From NCBI RefSeq assembly GCF_036894955.1, contig NZ_CP145905.1, forward strand, positions 2,312,501-2,376,500: DNA of 64,000 bases, written 5' to 3'. The notes below the pieces were generated by a model. That model did not search any database. It saw only the letters and a program-made list of their open reading frames with translations, and was not told the origin of the DNA. The position numbers and the translations under genes were made by a program. Below are positions 44,645 to 53,710 of this stretch, in pieces (the first letter of the stretch is position 1; each line of letters starts with the position of its first letter). Source of the DNA: Paenibacillus sp. KS-LC4 (lineage in GTDB: Bacteria; Bacillota; Bacilli; Paenibacillales; Paenibacillaceae).

Positions 44645-44744
44645 CGAAACCGAAACCGAAACCGAAACCGAAACCGAAACCGAAACCGAAACCGAAACCG
44701 AAACCGAAACCGAAACCGAAACCGAAACCGAAACCGAAACCGAA
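44645..44744 (+). repeat. Hexamer microsatellite CGAAAC x16
   Basis: Sixteen perfect copies of CGAAAC (44645-44740) followed by a partial unit. Frames across it read as Glu-Thr or Lys-Pro repeats but have no ribosome site or conserved context; I regard it as non-coding. Confidence 0.95.
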
Positions 44745-44860
44745 CAGTTTAGCTCAAACTCCTGCCACTTTCCCGTCACACTCTCGTTTTCAACGTTCGA
44801 AGGCTAACTCAGGCTTCAATGTCACAGCTAAATACAGCTCTAAAACTATAGTTTTACCTC

Positions 44861-44940
44861 GCAGAATCCCTATCTCGCATTAACTCTATCCCGCAGAATC
44901 CCTATCTCACAGTAACCCTACCCCGCAGTAAACCTGCCCC
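44861..44940 (+). repeat. 32-bp tandem repeat running into the 3' end of the CrtP-like gene
   Basis: Units GCAGAATCCCTATCTC... start at 44861 and 44893, with a third, partial unit at 44925. The second and third units contain the stop codon and last codons of the minus-strand oxidoreductase, so the final residues (RSRGRFTAG) may derive from the repeat. Confidence 0.75.
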
Positions 44941-46435
44941 TAGAGCGGCTATCCGCCTGCTCTTTAATGAGGTCTGCCGTCAGCTGACCCGACAGCGTAA
45001 CCATCGGCACGCCGCCGCCGGGGTGAGTGGAGCCGCCGACAAAATACAAGTTGTCGAGCAGCTCGCTTTTGCTCGGAATTTTGAAGCCGCCGTTCAGCTT
45101 GCGATCGGTGACAACGCCATAGATGGAGCCGCCGTTGGCGCCATAAAGCTGCTCCAGATCATTAGGCGTAAAGCTGTATTCGAACGAAATGTGCGAGCGC
45201 AGGTAATCGAGGCCCATTCGTTCCAGCTTATCCAGCACCAGCTCGCGATAGGTCTCTTTGTAAATGTCCCAGTCCTCGCCGGGCTTAAGCGGGGGAACGT
45301 GGGTCAGCACGAATAAATTTTGTTGTCCTATTGGTGACTGTGTCGAGTCGGAAATGCTGGATACTCCAATGTAGACGGTTGGGTCAGGCGTTGGGATGCC
45401 AGTGACAAACACATCCTGGAACTCCCGCTCTGGATTTTGCGAGAACAGGAAATTGTGATGGCGAAGCTGATCATAGGTTTTGTCGATGCCGAGCAGCAGC
45501 ACGAGGCCGGATACGGTTGGAGCATATTTTCTCAGGCCATCTGCCGCCGCGGCAGTACCAGGATGATGGCCGAGCAGCTTGCGATGGGTCGGAATCGCCT
45601 CCAGATTGGAAACGACAAGATCGGCGCCAAGCACCGTACCATCCGCAAGTGTAACGCCCGTTGCCGTCTTGCCCCGTGTATTGATTGCTGCGACAGGCGT
45701 GCTCGTCCGAACCTCCACACCAAGCTCGCCGAGCAGCTTCAGCATGCCAAGCGCAATATTGTACATACCGCCCTTGACGTAATAAATGCCGAGCCCAAGC
45801 TGCACATGGATGAGCTGAGAAAGCACCGCTGGAGCTGCATAGGGCGAGGAACCAATATACATAATGAAAAAATCGAACAGCTGCCGCAAGCGTTTATCCT
45901 TGAAATAGCGGCTCGTGCTCTGATGCATTGTGCGAAGCGGGTCCATCGCCAGCAGCTCCTTCATGCTGTGCTGTCCCCGCAAATCCTGCAGCCCGCTTAA
46001 GCTTTTGCCATATACGCTTTTCATGCTGAGCTCATACATCTGCTGGCAGTATTGCAGGTAAGCCAGAAAGCCCTTGGCATCCTCCGGCGACACACGTCTT
46101 AGCTGCTCCAGCATCATCGGGAGGTCTCCGGTCACGTCGAACTGCGAGCCATCCTCGAAAAAGGTTCGCCACTGCGGCTCAACCCGCTCCAGCGTCATGT
46201 AGTCCGCCAGCCGTCTTCCTGCACTAGCGAATAGCTGCTCCAGCACCCAAGGCATCGTCAAAATGGATGGGCCTGTATCGAAATGAAAGCCTTCACCCGA
46301 GCGGATGTTCAGCTTGCCGCCAACGCGCTCCTGCTGCTCCAGGACGGTGACGCGATGGCCGTCAACCGTTAGCCTGATAGCGGCGGATAGGCCGCCTAGA
46401 CCTCCGCCAATTACTATGATTTTTTTACTCGTCAA
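44918..46435 (-). CDS. crtP: CrtP-like carotenoid oxidase (CrtI/CrtN family)
   Basis: 505 residues, FAD-dependent. N-terminal VIGGGLGGLSAAIRLTVDGH, then FDTGPSILTMPWVLEQLF, a central YIGSSPYAAPAVLSQLIH and C-terminal GVVTDRKLNGGFKIP and GGSTHPGGGVPMVTLSGQ. These segments resemble S. aureus CrtP (4,4'-diaponeurosporene oxidase), which oxidises a terminal methyl group to an aldehyde, more than CrtN as I recall both. Start is TTG 46435 with GGGAGG nine bases before it. It is divergent from the other carotenoid genes and shares their upstream region. The last codons lie in a tandem repeat. Assignment among CrtI paralogues is probable, not certain. Confidence 0.78.
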   Translation of the reverse strand: MTSKKIIVIGGGLGGLSAAIRLTVDGHRVTVLEQQERVGGKLNIRSGEGFHFDTGPSILTMPWVLEQLFASAGRRLADYMTLERVEPQWRTFFEDGSQFDVTGDLPMMLEQLRRVSPEDAKGFLAYLQYCQQMYELSMKSVYGKSLSGLQDLRGQHSMKELLAMDPLRTMHQSTSRYFKDKRLRQLFDFFIMYIGSSPYAAPAVLSQLIHVQLGLGIYYVKGGMYNIALGMLKLLGELGVEVRTSTPVAAINTRGKTATGVTLADGTVLGADLVVSNLEAIPTHRKLLGHHPGTAAAADGLRKYAPTVSGLVLLLGIDKTYDQLRHHNFLFSQNPEREFQDVFVTGIPTPDPTVYIGVSSISDSTQSPIGQQNLFVLTHVPPLKPGEDWDIYKETYRELVLDKLERMGLDYLRSHISFEYSFTPNDLEQLYGANGGSIYGVVTDRKLNGGFKIPSKSELLDNLYFVGGSTHPGGGVPMVTLSGQLTADLIKEQADSRSRGRFTAG

Positions 46436-46667
46436 TTGTTTCTGCCTCCCTTTTTACTAAAATCAAACGTCATTTTTCAAAAAAAATAGTTATATAAACG
46501 AAAAAGATGTTTTATAATATACCCAATGGTTAATTAATAAATAGATAGCTTCGATTCTAGCAGGTGCCAGCCTGTATTTAAGGTGTTGCCCATTATTGGT
46601 GAGTTAAAACCTGTTAGACCCATTTTGCCAATGAAAAACCGGCGGCTCCTGCTGGAGGGATGGAAGG

Positions 46668-48080
46668 ATGAAGGAAATGCTTGCTGCCCGCGCAGCTGCT
46701 CCGAGGTGGAGGGAGCTGTCTGTGCAAGGCAGAATTCGGCATATCCGTTCGGTGCGCCAGCTGCTCGTCCGTGATTTGGACGAGTGGATTGCGCTGCTGG
46801 GCCAAGAGGCGGGCAAGACGCCAATGGATGCGCTGACGACGGATCTGCTCACGGTCATTGAAGCTATTTCTTATTATGAAAAAAATACGGCAAAGCTGCT
46901 GCGCTCCCGCCGCGTTCGCACACCGCTCTGGCTCGCAGGCTCCTCCTCGCATATTACATACGAGCCTTGCGGCGTGGCGGCCATTATTGCACCATGGAAT
47001 TTCCCGCTGCAATTAACGCTCATTCCTGCGCTGGCGGCAGCTGCTGTAGGCAATACGGTGCTGCTTAAGCCATCGGAGAAGCTGCCGCTGCTGAGCAAGC
47101 GCATTGCCGCTCTAGTTGAGGAGGCTGCCTTTCCAGCAGGTGTCATTCAACTGATTGAAGGCGGGAAGAGGGAAGCGGAGCGCTTAATTGATGCACGTCC
47201 TGACAAGCTCTGGTTTACCGGAAGCGAGGCGGCCGGGCGCAGCGTGTTGGCGCGGGCAGGGGAGCTGCTCATTCCTTGCGTGCTGGAGCTTGGCGGCAAG
47301 GACCCGCTGATCGTATGTGCGGATGCTCATGTAGAGCGAGCTGCTCGCGCGGCAGTATGGGGTGCTTTTTTGCACAGCGGTCAAGTATGCATGAGTGTGG
47401 AACGAGTTTACGTACACGAAAGTATTTATGCGTCTTTTTTGGCTGCGGTCGTCGCTTATACGCAGGAGCTTAGGCAGGCGGGCGGCGGTTCTTGGTCAGA
47501 GGTAGGCGTACTCGGCACAGAGGAAGGCTGGTTTAAAGTGAAACGGCTGCTAGGCGATGCTGTAGCCAAAGGAGCTAGCATCGCAGCAGGAGGGCTGCTG
47601 CCCGGAACGGAGCCGCCGCTGTTTCCGCCGACGGTACTGACCGGCGTGACGGAGGAGATGCAGCTGATGCAGGAGGAGATTTTCGGTCCGCTGCTGCCCA
47701 TTATGACCTTTCAGTCAGAGGAGGAGGTCATTCGGCTGGCAAATGCTTCGCCATATGGGCTTAGCGCAAGCATTTTTACCGCAAATCGAAAAAAAGGGCT
47801 TGCGCTGGCTGCTCAGCTGGAGACGGGAAGCTGCTCCATAAATGATGTTGTAAGGCATATTGGCAACATGCACCTGCCTTTTGGTGGGGTGAAGGCGAGC
47901 GGCTTCGGCCGCGCACATGGAGAAGAAGGGCTGCGGGCCTTTTGCCGCTCGAAGTCGATTATGGTGAATGCCGGACGCAGAAGCTCGCAAATCAACTGGT
48001 TTCCTTATCGGGAGCAGGCATTCAATGGGCTAAAGCGAGCCATTGGCTACATGTACGGGAGAAAGAAGGGGAAGCGATGA
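46668..48080 (+). CDS. Aldehyde dehydrogenase of the carotenoid cluster (AldH/CrtNc-like)
   Basis: 470 residues. The NAD(P) aldehyde dehydrogenase pattern is complete: AIIAPWNFPLQLTLIP, LKPSEKLPL, the catalytic Glu in LELGGKDPLIV, catalytic Cys in HSGQVCMSVERVYV, and QEEIFGPLLPIMTF. The C-terminal tail is slightly hydrophobic, as in YwdH/class-3-like enzymes that act on membrane aldehydes. In staphyloxanthin-type pathways this enzyme converts diaponeurosporenal into the acid. It is first of ten plus-strand genes that overlap or abut, and its stop overlaps the GT gene by 4 bases. A TATAAT at 46513-46518 is a candidate -10 box for the operon. Confidence 0.85.
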   Translation: MKEMLAARAAAPRWRELSVQGRIRHIRSVRQLLVRDLDEWIALLGQEAGKTPMDALTTDLLTVIEAISYYEKNTAKLLRSRRVRTPLWLAGSSSHITYEPCGVAAIIAPWNFPLQLTLIPALAAAAVGNTVLLKPSEKLPLLSKRIAALVEEAAFPAGVIQLIEGGKREAERLIDARPDKLWFTGSEAAGRSVLARAGELLIPCVLELGGKDPLIVCADAHVERAARAAVWGAFLHSGQVCMSVERVYVHESIYASFLAAVVAYTQELRQAGGGSWSEVGVLGTEEGWFKVKRLLGDAVAKGASIAAGGLLPGTEPPLFPPTVLTGVTEEMQLMQEEIFGPLLPIMTFQSEEEVIRLANASPYGLSASIFTANRKKGLALAAQLETGSCSINDVVRHIGNMHLPFGGVKASGFGRAHGEEGLRAFCRSKSIMVNAGRRSSQINWFPYREQAFNGLKRAIGYMYGRKKGKR

Positions 48081-49246
48081 GCCTCTCGATGATTTGGGCC
48101 GTTTTTGGTTGGTTATGCGGCTGGCTGCTGCAAAATCGGGTAAGCAGGCTGCCTGAATTGGACGCTTTAGTCGAGCATGAAAGGGACAGGGCACAGGGAA
48201 TTAATGGGGCGAGCGTGAAAAATAATGCAGTTCCGCTCTCTCTTTCCATTATTATTCCTGCTCGCAATGAAGAAGGCAACATAGGCAAGCTGCTGCATTC
48301 CTTAGGACAGCAGAAGCTGCCGAGTGTGGAGGTTATCGTTGTGGATGATGGCTCAGAGGATGCAACGGCAAGCCTTGCTGCCGCGCATGGTGCTGCTGTC
48401 ATTAGGGCTGAGGAGCTGCCGGAGGGCTGGGTCGGCAAAAGCTGGGCCTGCTGGACGGGAGCCAAAACGGCGCAAGGCGAGCTGCTGGTGTTTCTAGATG
48501 CCGATGTGGAGCTGGGAATGAATGCTATGCAGCAGCTAGTCGCCAGCCAGAAGGAGGCAGGCGGCCTCGTATCGGTGCAGCCTTACCACCGTATGGAGCG
48601 AGCTTACGAGCAGCTGTCCGCTTTCTTTAATCTTATCGTCGTCGCTTCGGTTGGCGACGACAACCGCTGGGCTGGGGCGTTTGGGCCTTGTCTCATATGC
48701 CGCAGGGATGACTATTTTCGCATCGGCGGGCATGAGGCCGTTAGGGGTAAGGTGCTCGAGCATTTCGAGCTGGGACGGGCCTTTAGCTCGGATCAAATGC
48801 CAGTGTCCAATTTTATAGGTTATGACCGAATTACGTTTCGCATGTATCCCGACGGTTTATGCAGCATGTTACGGGGCTGGAGCAAAAGCTTCGCAGCAGG
48901 GGCCTCATCGACCGCACCTTTCGTAGCCTGTGCCGTCTCGGTCTGGCTGGCCGGAGCGATCTCGGCTGTGTCCCTTATGCTTTCTTCGCTTGCGGGGCAG
49001 GTCGAGGCGAATAATTGGCTGCTGGGCATAGGCATCGCAAGCTATGCGGCATATAGCGCGCAGCTTGCGCTGTGGCTGCGCAAGGTGGGGAGCTTTAAGT
49101 GGTGGATACCGCTGCTGTATCCGCTTCCGCTCGGTTTGTTTATTATATTTTTCGCCTATTCTTTGTTCTCTACCCACATAAGGCGGAAGGTGGCTTGGAG
49201 AGGGCGAGTCGTATCCATGGGTAAACGGGAGCGAGGCCATTTATGA
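48077..49246 (+). CDS. crtQ: CrtQ-like carotenoid-acid glycosyltransferase (GT2)
   Basis: 389 residues from ATG 48077 (ATGA overlap, AAGGGGAAG upstream). A first N-terminal helix, then a GT2 domain: SIIIPARNEEGNIGKLL, VIVVDDGSEDATASLAA, LPEGWVGKSWACWTGA, and the DxD in VFLDADVELG. Three or four C-terminal helices follow. It resembles S. aureus CrtQ, which esterifies glucose to diaponeurosporenoate on the inner membrane face. The following gene encodes the CrtO-like acyltransferase, the usual next step. Sugar donor is inferred. Confidence 0.85.
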   Translation: MSLSMIWAVFGWLCGWLLQNRVSRLPELDALVEHERDRAQGINGASVKNNAVPLSLSIIIPARNEEGNIGKLLHSLGQQKLPSVEVIVVDDGSEDATASLAAAHGAAVIRAEELPEGWVGKSWACWTGAKTAQGELLVFLDADVELGMNAMQQLVASQKEAGGLVSVQPYHRMERAYEQLSAFFNLIVVASVGDDNRWAGAFGPCLICRRDDYFRIGGHEAVRGKVLEHFELGRAFSSDQMPVSNFIGYDRITFRMYPDGLCSMLRGWSKSFAAGASSTAPFVACAVSVWLAGAISAVSLMLSSLAGQVEANNWLLGIGIASYAAYSAQLALWLRKVGSFKWWIPLLYPLPLGLFIIFFAYSLFSTHIRRKVAWRGRVVSMGKRERGHL

Positions 49247-49785
49247 GCGTTCAGGCCTTGCCTCCGCTGGCTGTCATTGCTCTTAATATTGGCGGCTGGC
49301 TTCTCGTCCATCTCGGTGCCTCCTATTTACTTGCGAGCCTGCCGCAGCGCTGGTTTACAGGAGCAGGCGGCCGAAGCGTTGAAACGGGGCGGAGCAGCAA
49401 GGAGAGGTGGCGCTTCGAGAGAAGAACGAAGGCAAAGCCGTCTTTTAAAAGCGGCGAGGAGCGTTTCTACGAGCAGGTGCTTTTCATCCGTGCCTGGAAG
49501 GATCGCATGCCGGATGGCAGCTTTTTATTCCGCAAGGGATTTCAGAAAAAAAGACTTGCTCGCCGAGGCAAGGCCTATTACAAGGAGTACCATGGGGAAA
49601 CGCTTAGAGGAGAATGGGCGCATTGGCTATCCATCGTGCCTGCTCCAATATTTTTCATCTGGAACGAGCCTTTGTATGGCTATTTAATGGTTGGCTATGC
49701 GCTGGCGGCCAATTTGCCGTTTATAGCGATTTTGCGATATAACCGACTGCGGCTCAGGAGAATTTGCATGGGCAAGCGCATATGA
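49243..49785 (+). CDS. crtO: CrtO-like glycosyl-carotenoid acyltransferase
   Basis: 180 residues. It resembles S. aureus CrtO, which acylates the glucose of staphyloxanthin: FYEQVLFIRAWKDRMPDG in the middle matches the CrtO WFYVRKWKHKILDG region, and GEWAHWLSIVPAPIFFIWNE followed by ANLPFIAILRYNRLRL matches its ELIHWISILP and ANVPIIIVQRYNRPRL regions as I recall them. Hydrophobic segments at both ends indicate a membrane protein. Overlaps the GT2 gene by 4 bases. The protein is 10-20 residues longer than the staphylococcal one, with a basic insert near residue 45. Confidence 0.85.
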   Translation: MSVQALPPLAVIALNIGGWLLVHLGASYLLASLPQRWFTGAGGRSVETGRSSKERWRFERRTKAKPSFKSGEERFYEQVLFIRAWKDRMPDGSFLFRKGFQKKRLARRGKAYYKEYHGETLRGEWAHWLSIVPAPIFFIWNEPLYGYLMVGYALAANLPFIAILRYNRLRLRRICMGKRI

Positions 49786-49834
49786 GGGGCATATATAGAA
49801 AGCTGATTCTAGCAGGGGAAGGAAGAGACTATAA

Positions 49835-51334
49835 ATGAAGACAAGGCATGTTGTCGTTGTAGGCGCCGGACCAGGAGGACTTGCTGCCGCCATGCTGCTA
49901 GCAGGTCAAGGCTATAAAGTTACGGTGCTGGAGAAGCAGCCGTACATTGGAGGACGGACTTCGCTGCTGCAGGTGGGCGATTATAAGTTTGACCGAGGCC
50001 CAACCTTCTTTATGATGCCTCATTTGCTGGAGGAATTGTTTACGGCAGTGAACCGAAGGCTTGCAGATTACGTGGAACTGATTGAGCTGGACCCGCTGTA
50101 CCGATTGAAGTTCGGAGCTTCGGCGTTCGAGCCTTCTCGCAATATGGAGCAGACGCATGCGGAAATTGAAAGGCTGTTTCCCGGAGACGGGGCAGGCTAT
50201 AGACGGTTTATGCGCGATGAGGAAATCAAGTTTAGCCGCGTGTCGCCGCTGCTGCAGCGTCCCTTCAGCAAGCCGCGCGATTATATGGCCAGAGATGTGC
50301 TGGCGGCTCTGCCTAGCCTTCATGCAACGGATACGGTGTATAACCGTTTATCCAAATATTTTAAGGACGAGCGGCTAAAATACGCCTTTACATTCCAAGC
50401 GAAATATTTAGGGATGTCGCCGTGGGAATGTCCGGGCACCTTTACGATTTTATCGTATATGGAGCATAAATACGGATTATTTCATCCCGTAGGCGGCTTG
50501 AATCGGCTTTGCGAGGCAATGGGCGAGGTCATTCGTGAGTATGGAGGCATCATTTCTACTGGAACTGGCGTGCAGCGCGTGCTGACAAAGAGCGGGAAAG
50601 CTAGTGGGGTTTTGCTTGCCAATGGGGAGAAGCTTGAGGCTGACCATGTTATTTTAAACGCGGATTTTGCGACGGCGATGAACGAGCTGTTTGAGCCGGG
50701 TGAGCTGAAGAAATATACGCCTGAGAAGCTTGCCAAGAAAAAATACTCCTGCTCGACCTACATGCTCTACCTTGGCATTAACAAAGAAATTAAAATGCCT
50801 CATCATACGGTATTGTTCGCCGGCGATTATAAGACGAATGTTAATGAAATGATGGCGCAGAAAAAGCTGTCCGCAGACCCGTCCATTTATGTCCATAATC
50901 CGGGCATCCATGACCAGACGCTCGCGCCGGAGGGCAAGACGGCGCTGTACGCACTCATGCCTGTGCCGAATTTGAGGAGCGGCATTGACTGGCAGGAGCA
51001 GGGGGCGCTAATAAGGGAGAAAATGCTGCACCGCATGGAGCAGGAGCCGGAGATGCGCGGCCTTTCCCGGCATATTGAAATCGAAGCGATGATAACGCCG
51101 CAGGATTGGCAGCAGGGACACGGCGTATACGAGGGAGCCACATTTAACCTGGCGCATTCCTTTAATCAAATGATGATGCTGCGCCCGCATAACCGCTTTG
51201 AGGAATATGGCAATTGCTGGCTCGTTGGGGGCGGAACGCATCCCGGCAGCGGGCTGCCAACGATTTTTGAATCCGCACGAATCAGCACCCGGCTGCTTAT
51301 GGAGCAGGATCGGTTGAAGGAGGGGGCCATATGA
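49835..51334 (+). CDS. CrtN/CrtI-family carotenoid desaturase 1
   Basis: 499 residues. FAD-binding VVGAGPGGLAAAMLLAGQGY, then FDRGPTFFMMPHLLEELF, central AKYLGMSPWECPGTFTILSY and C-terminal WLVGGGTHPGSGLPTIFESA. Like CrtN it probably dehydrogenates a C30 (dehydrosqualene) or C40 backbone. It overlaps the next CrtN-family gene by 4 bases; the two may act in sequence or as partners. Start ATG 49835 follows GGGGAAGGAAGAG. Which bonds it desaturates cannot be read from the sequence. Confidence 0.82.
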   Translation: MKTRHVVVVGAGPGGLAAAMLLAGQGYKVTVLEKQPYIGGRTSLLQVGDYKFDRGPTFFMMPHLLEELFTAVNRRLADYVELIELDPLYRLKFGASAFEPSRNMEQTHAEIERLFPGDGAGYRRFMRDEEIKFSRVSPLLQRPFSKPRDYMARDVLAALPSLHATDTVYNRLSKYFKDERLKYAFTFQAKYLGMSPWECPGTFTILSYMEHKYGLFHPVGGLNRLCEAMGEVIREYGGIISTGTGVQRVLTKSGKASGVLLANGEKLEADHVILNADFATAMNELFEPGELKKYTPEKLAKKKYSCSTYMLYLGINKEIKMPHHTVLFAGDYKTNVNEMMAQKKLSADPSIYVHNPGIHDQTLAPEGKTALYALMPVPNLRSGIDWQEQGALIREKMLHRMEQEPEMRGLSRHIEIEAMITPQDWQQGHGVYEGATFNLAHSFNQMMMLRPHNRFEEYGNCWLVGGGTHPGSGLPTIFESARISTRLLMEQDRLKEGAI

Positions 51335-52854
51335 ATAACTTTGCTATTGCAGGCGGTGGCATCGGCGGCCTCATTGCGGCGCTGCTGCTCAGGCGACAAG
51401 GCAAGCACGTAACGATTTATGAGCGCATGAACCGCCTCGGAGGCAGGCTGGCCTTCGAGCAAAATGGGAGCTATTGCGTTGATCAAGGGCCGACGATTGT
51501 ACTGCTGCCTGAAATGCTGCTGGACATTTTGGCGGAGGCAGGCATTGACCGCTCGCGAATCCCGCTCGTGCGCTGTGATCCAATGTACCGCATTCATTTT
51601 GCCGACGGCACCGTGCTGCATAAGTGGAGCGACAGAGAGCGCCAGCTGGAGGAGCTTGGACGCCTATTTCCGGGCGAGCAGGAAGGCTTCATTCGCTATA
51701 TGGATGAGATGAAGCGTTCCTTCGTACAGGGAAAAAAAGCTTTCTTGGAGCGGCCGTTTTTGCGCAAAAGGGATTTTTTCACCGTGCGCAATATCGCTCT
51801 GCTGGCCAAGCTGCGGGCTTACAAAAGCGTGCGCGCCCTCGCTGCCGAATATTTTAAGGATAAGCGGCTGCACGACGCCTTCTCGCTGCAAACGCTGTAT
51901 ATCGGGGGCGCGCCATTTGAAGCGCCGGGCTTGTATTCGCTGCTTCCGTATGCTGAGCATGAATTTGGCGTTTGGTGCTTGAAGGGCGGCTATGCGAGCC
52001 TTATTCCGCTGCTGGAGGAGGAGCTCGCGCGCCAAGGCGTTGCTGTGAAAAAGAGGACGGCTGTCAACGAGCTTCTAATCAGCGATGGACGCTGCTATGG
52101 CGTGCGGACTGCCGAAGGGGATACGCGCTATGATGCGGTCATCTATAACGGCGAATTTCCATCTATTGCTGACGTACTGCCTGTGCAAGAGACCGCTCGC
52201 CCAAAAAATAAAATGAAGGATTACAAGCCTTCATCCGGCTGCGTGCTCATCTATTTGGGCTTGAACAAACAGTGGCCGGAGGCGGCGGCGCATCAGTTTT
52301 TTCTGCCGCCTTCGCTTGAGAAGGGGCTTGGGGAAATTTTCAAGGAAAATCGGCTGCCCGATGATCCGTCCTTTTATATTTTTTATCCGACCGCCTTTGA
52401 TGATACTGCTGCACCAGCGGGGGAGAGTGCGATGTATGTGCTCATTCCATCGCCTGCCGCTCCGCATGTCGATTGGGCGCAGGAGACGGATAAACTCACC
52501 CTGCATGTGCTTAGCGAAGCGGAGCGCCGCGGCTTTCCCGGGCTGCGGGAAGCGATTCGCTGGCAGCACGTTCGCACGCCTGCGGATGCCGAGGCTGACG
52601 GCTTGTACAAGGGAGGCAGCTTCGGCATTGCGCCGACGCTGCTCCAGTCCGCCGTCTTTCGTCCGCAAATTGTGCCGTATGGCATTGAAGGGCTTTATGC
52701 CGCAGGCGCTTCGGTCCATCCCGGCGGCGGGGTGCCAATCGTTATGCAGGGTGCGAGGCTGCTTGCCCAGCATTTATCTACAGCAGCTACGTCTCAAAGA
52801 ACAATGTCAATGTCCACTATGATCAAGGAGGTGCCGGATGGAAACCGTATTTAG
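51331..52854 (+). CDS. crtN: CrtN-like carotenoid desaturase 2
   Basis: 507 residues. AIAGGGIGGLIAALLLRRQG at the N-terminus, VDQGPTIVLLPEMLLDIL, central QTLYIGGAPFEAPGLYSLLP and C-terminal AAGASVHPGGGVPIVMQGA. The QTLYIG...PGLYSL region and the ending match S. aureus CrtN (dehydrosqualene desaturase) better than the other paralogues here. Overlaps its upstream neighbour by 4 bases and CrtM by 17 bases. Start ATG 51331 follows AAGGAGGGGG. Confidence 0.82.
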   Translation: MNNFAIAGGGIGGLIAALLLRRQGKHVTIYERMNRLGGRLAFEQNGSYCVDQGPTIVLLPEMLLDILAEAGIDRSRIPLVRCDPMYRIHFADGTVLHKWSDRERQLEELGRLFPGEQEGFIRYMDEMKRSFVQGKKAFLERPFLRKRDFFTVRNIALLAKLRAYKSVRALAAEYFKDKRLHDAFSLQTLYIGGAPFEAPGLYSLLPYAEHEFGVWCLKGGYASLIPLLEEELARQGVAVKKRTAVNELLISDGRCYGVRTAEGDTRYDAVIYNGEFPSIADVLPVQETARPKNKMKDYKPSSGCVLIYLGLNKQWPEAAAHQFFLPPSLEKGLGEIFKENRLPDDPSFYIFYPTAFDDTAAPAGESAMYVLIPSPAAPHVDWAQETDKLTLHVLSEAERRGFPGLREAIRWQHVRTPADAEADGLYKGGSFGIAPTLLQSAVFRPQIVPYGIEGLYAAGASVHPGGGVPIVMQGARLLAQHLSTAATSQRTMSMSTMIKEVPDGNRI

Positions 52855-53710
52855 CCTAAATCAGTGCGAGGCGATGATTCGCAAAGGTTCATCTAGTTTT
52901 TATAAGGCATTTGGTTTTTTGCCAAGCCCACGCAAAGAAGCGGTTTACGTCATATACGCCTTTTGCCGGATTATCGACAATGCGGTCGATGAGCCGGAGC
53001 ATTCTCCCTATACAATAGACGAGCTGGAGGCGCACTTCACCGACTTAGAGCGGGCGGATGGACACTTTATATGGCCGGCGCTGCGCTGGCTGTTTCAGCA
53101 TTTTCCAGTCAGCAAGCAGCCTTTTTTTCGACAAATGGAAGGACAGCGCCGAGATTTGGTGCTGACCCATTACGAGACGATGGAGCAGCTTGAGGACTAC
53201 TGCTACTTGGTTGCGGGAACGGTTGGTGAAATGCTGCTGCCCGTCCTGCATAACGATCCGGACGAGCAAATTGTAGAGGCGGGCATTTATTTGGGCAAGG
53301 CGATGCAGATCGTCAACATTGTGCGCGATGTTGGAGAGGATCAAGGCCGTGGCCGTCGCTACCTGCCGCTAGAGCTGCTGCGTCAGTACGGCTATAGCGA
53401 GCAAAGCTTCGAGGCTGGGGTCATTGACGATCATTTTCGGGCACTGATTCATGCGCTGGAGCGCCAAGCGAAGGAATGGTTCCGCAAGGGGCTGGCGAAT
53501 GTAAGCAGCTATCCGCCGGAAAGCGCGTTTGCAGTAGAGCTTGCGGCTGGCTTTTACGGGGCTATTTTGAATCAGGTGATCGCGAATCGTTATGAGGTGT
53601 ATACGAAGCGGGCGGTCGTGGGGCCGCTGACGAAGCTGAAAATTTATAGATCAATTAAAGAGAAGTATTTGACGGATTGTGCGCTGGAAAGCGGAGCTGT
53701 ATCGTTATGA
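52838..53710 (+). CDS. crtM: Phytoene/dehydrosqualene synthase (CrtM type)
   Basis: 290 residues. Head-to-head prenyl synthase that joins two farnesyl (C30) or geranylgeranyl (C40) diphosphates. The two Asp-rich motifs are FCRIIDNAVDEPEH and NIVRDVGEDQGRGRRYLP; YLVAGTVGEMLLPVL and SSSFYKAFGFLP are also typical. The CrtN/CrtP/CrtO company suggests the C30 substrate farnesyl diphosphate. ATG 52838 follows AAGGAGG, and the gene overlaps the previous one by 17 bases. Confidence 0.88.
   Translation: METVFSLNQCEAMIRKGSSSFYKAFGFLPSPRKEAVYVIYAFCRIIDNAVDEPEHSPYTIDELEAHFTDLERADGHFIWPALRWLFQHFPVSKQPFFRQMEGQRRDLVLTHYETMEQLEDYCYLVAGTVGEMLLPVLHNDPDEQIVEAGIYLGKAMQIVNIVRDVGEDQGRGRRYLPLELLRQYGYSEQSFEAGVIDDHFRALIHALERQAKEWFRKGLANVSSYPPESAFAVELAAGFYGAILNQVIANRYEVYTKRAVVGPLTKLKIYRSIKEKYLTDCALESGAVSL

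Noticed and set aside
44645..44744. CRISPR-like periodicity
   Set aside because: Unit is 6 bp with no spacers; a microsatellite, not a CRISPR array.
44580..44807. ORF with long Glu-Thr repeat
   Set aside because: It is the translation of the CGAAAC microsatellite joined to the dispersed repeat; no ribosome site and no conserved flank.
44638..44883. ORF with long Lys-Pro repeat
   Set aside because: Other frame of the same hexamer array; an artefact of the repeat.
49898..50323. Long antisense ORFs over the carotenoid genes
   Set aside because: Antisense frames of GC-rich coding DNA; the sense frames carry complete CrtI motifs.
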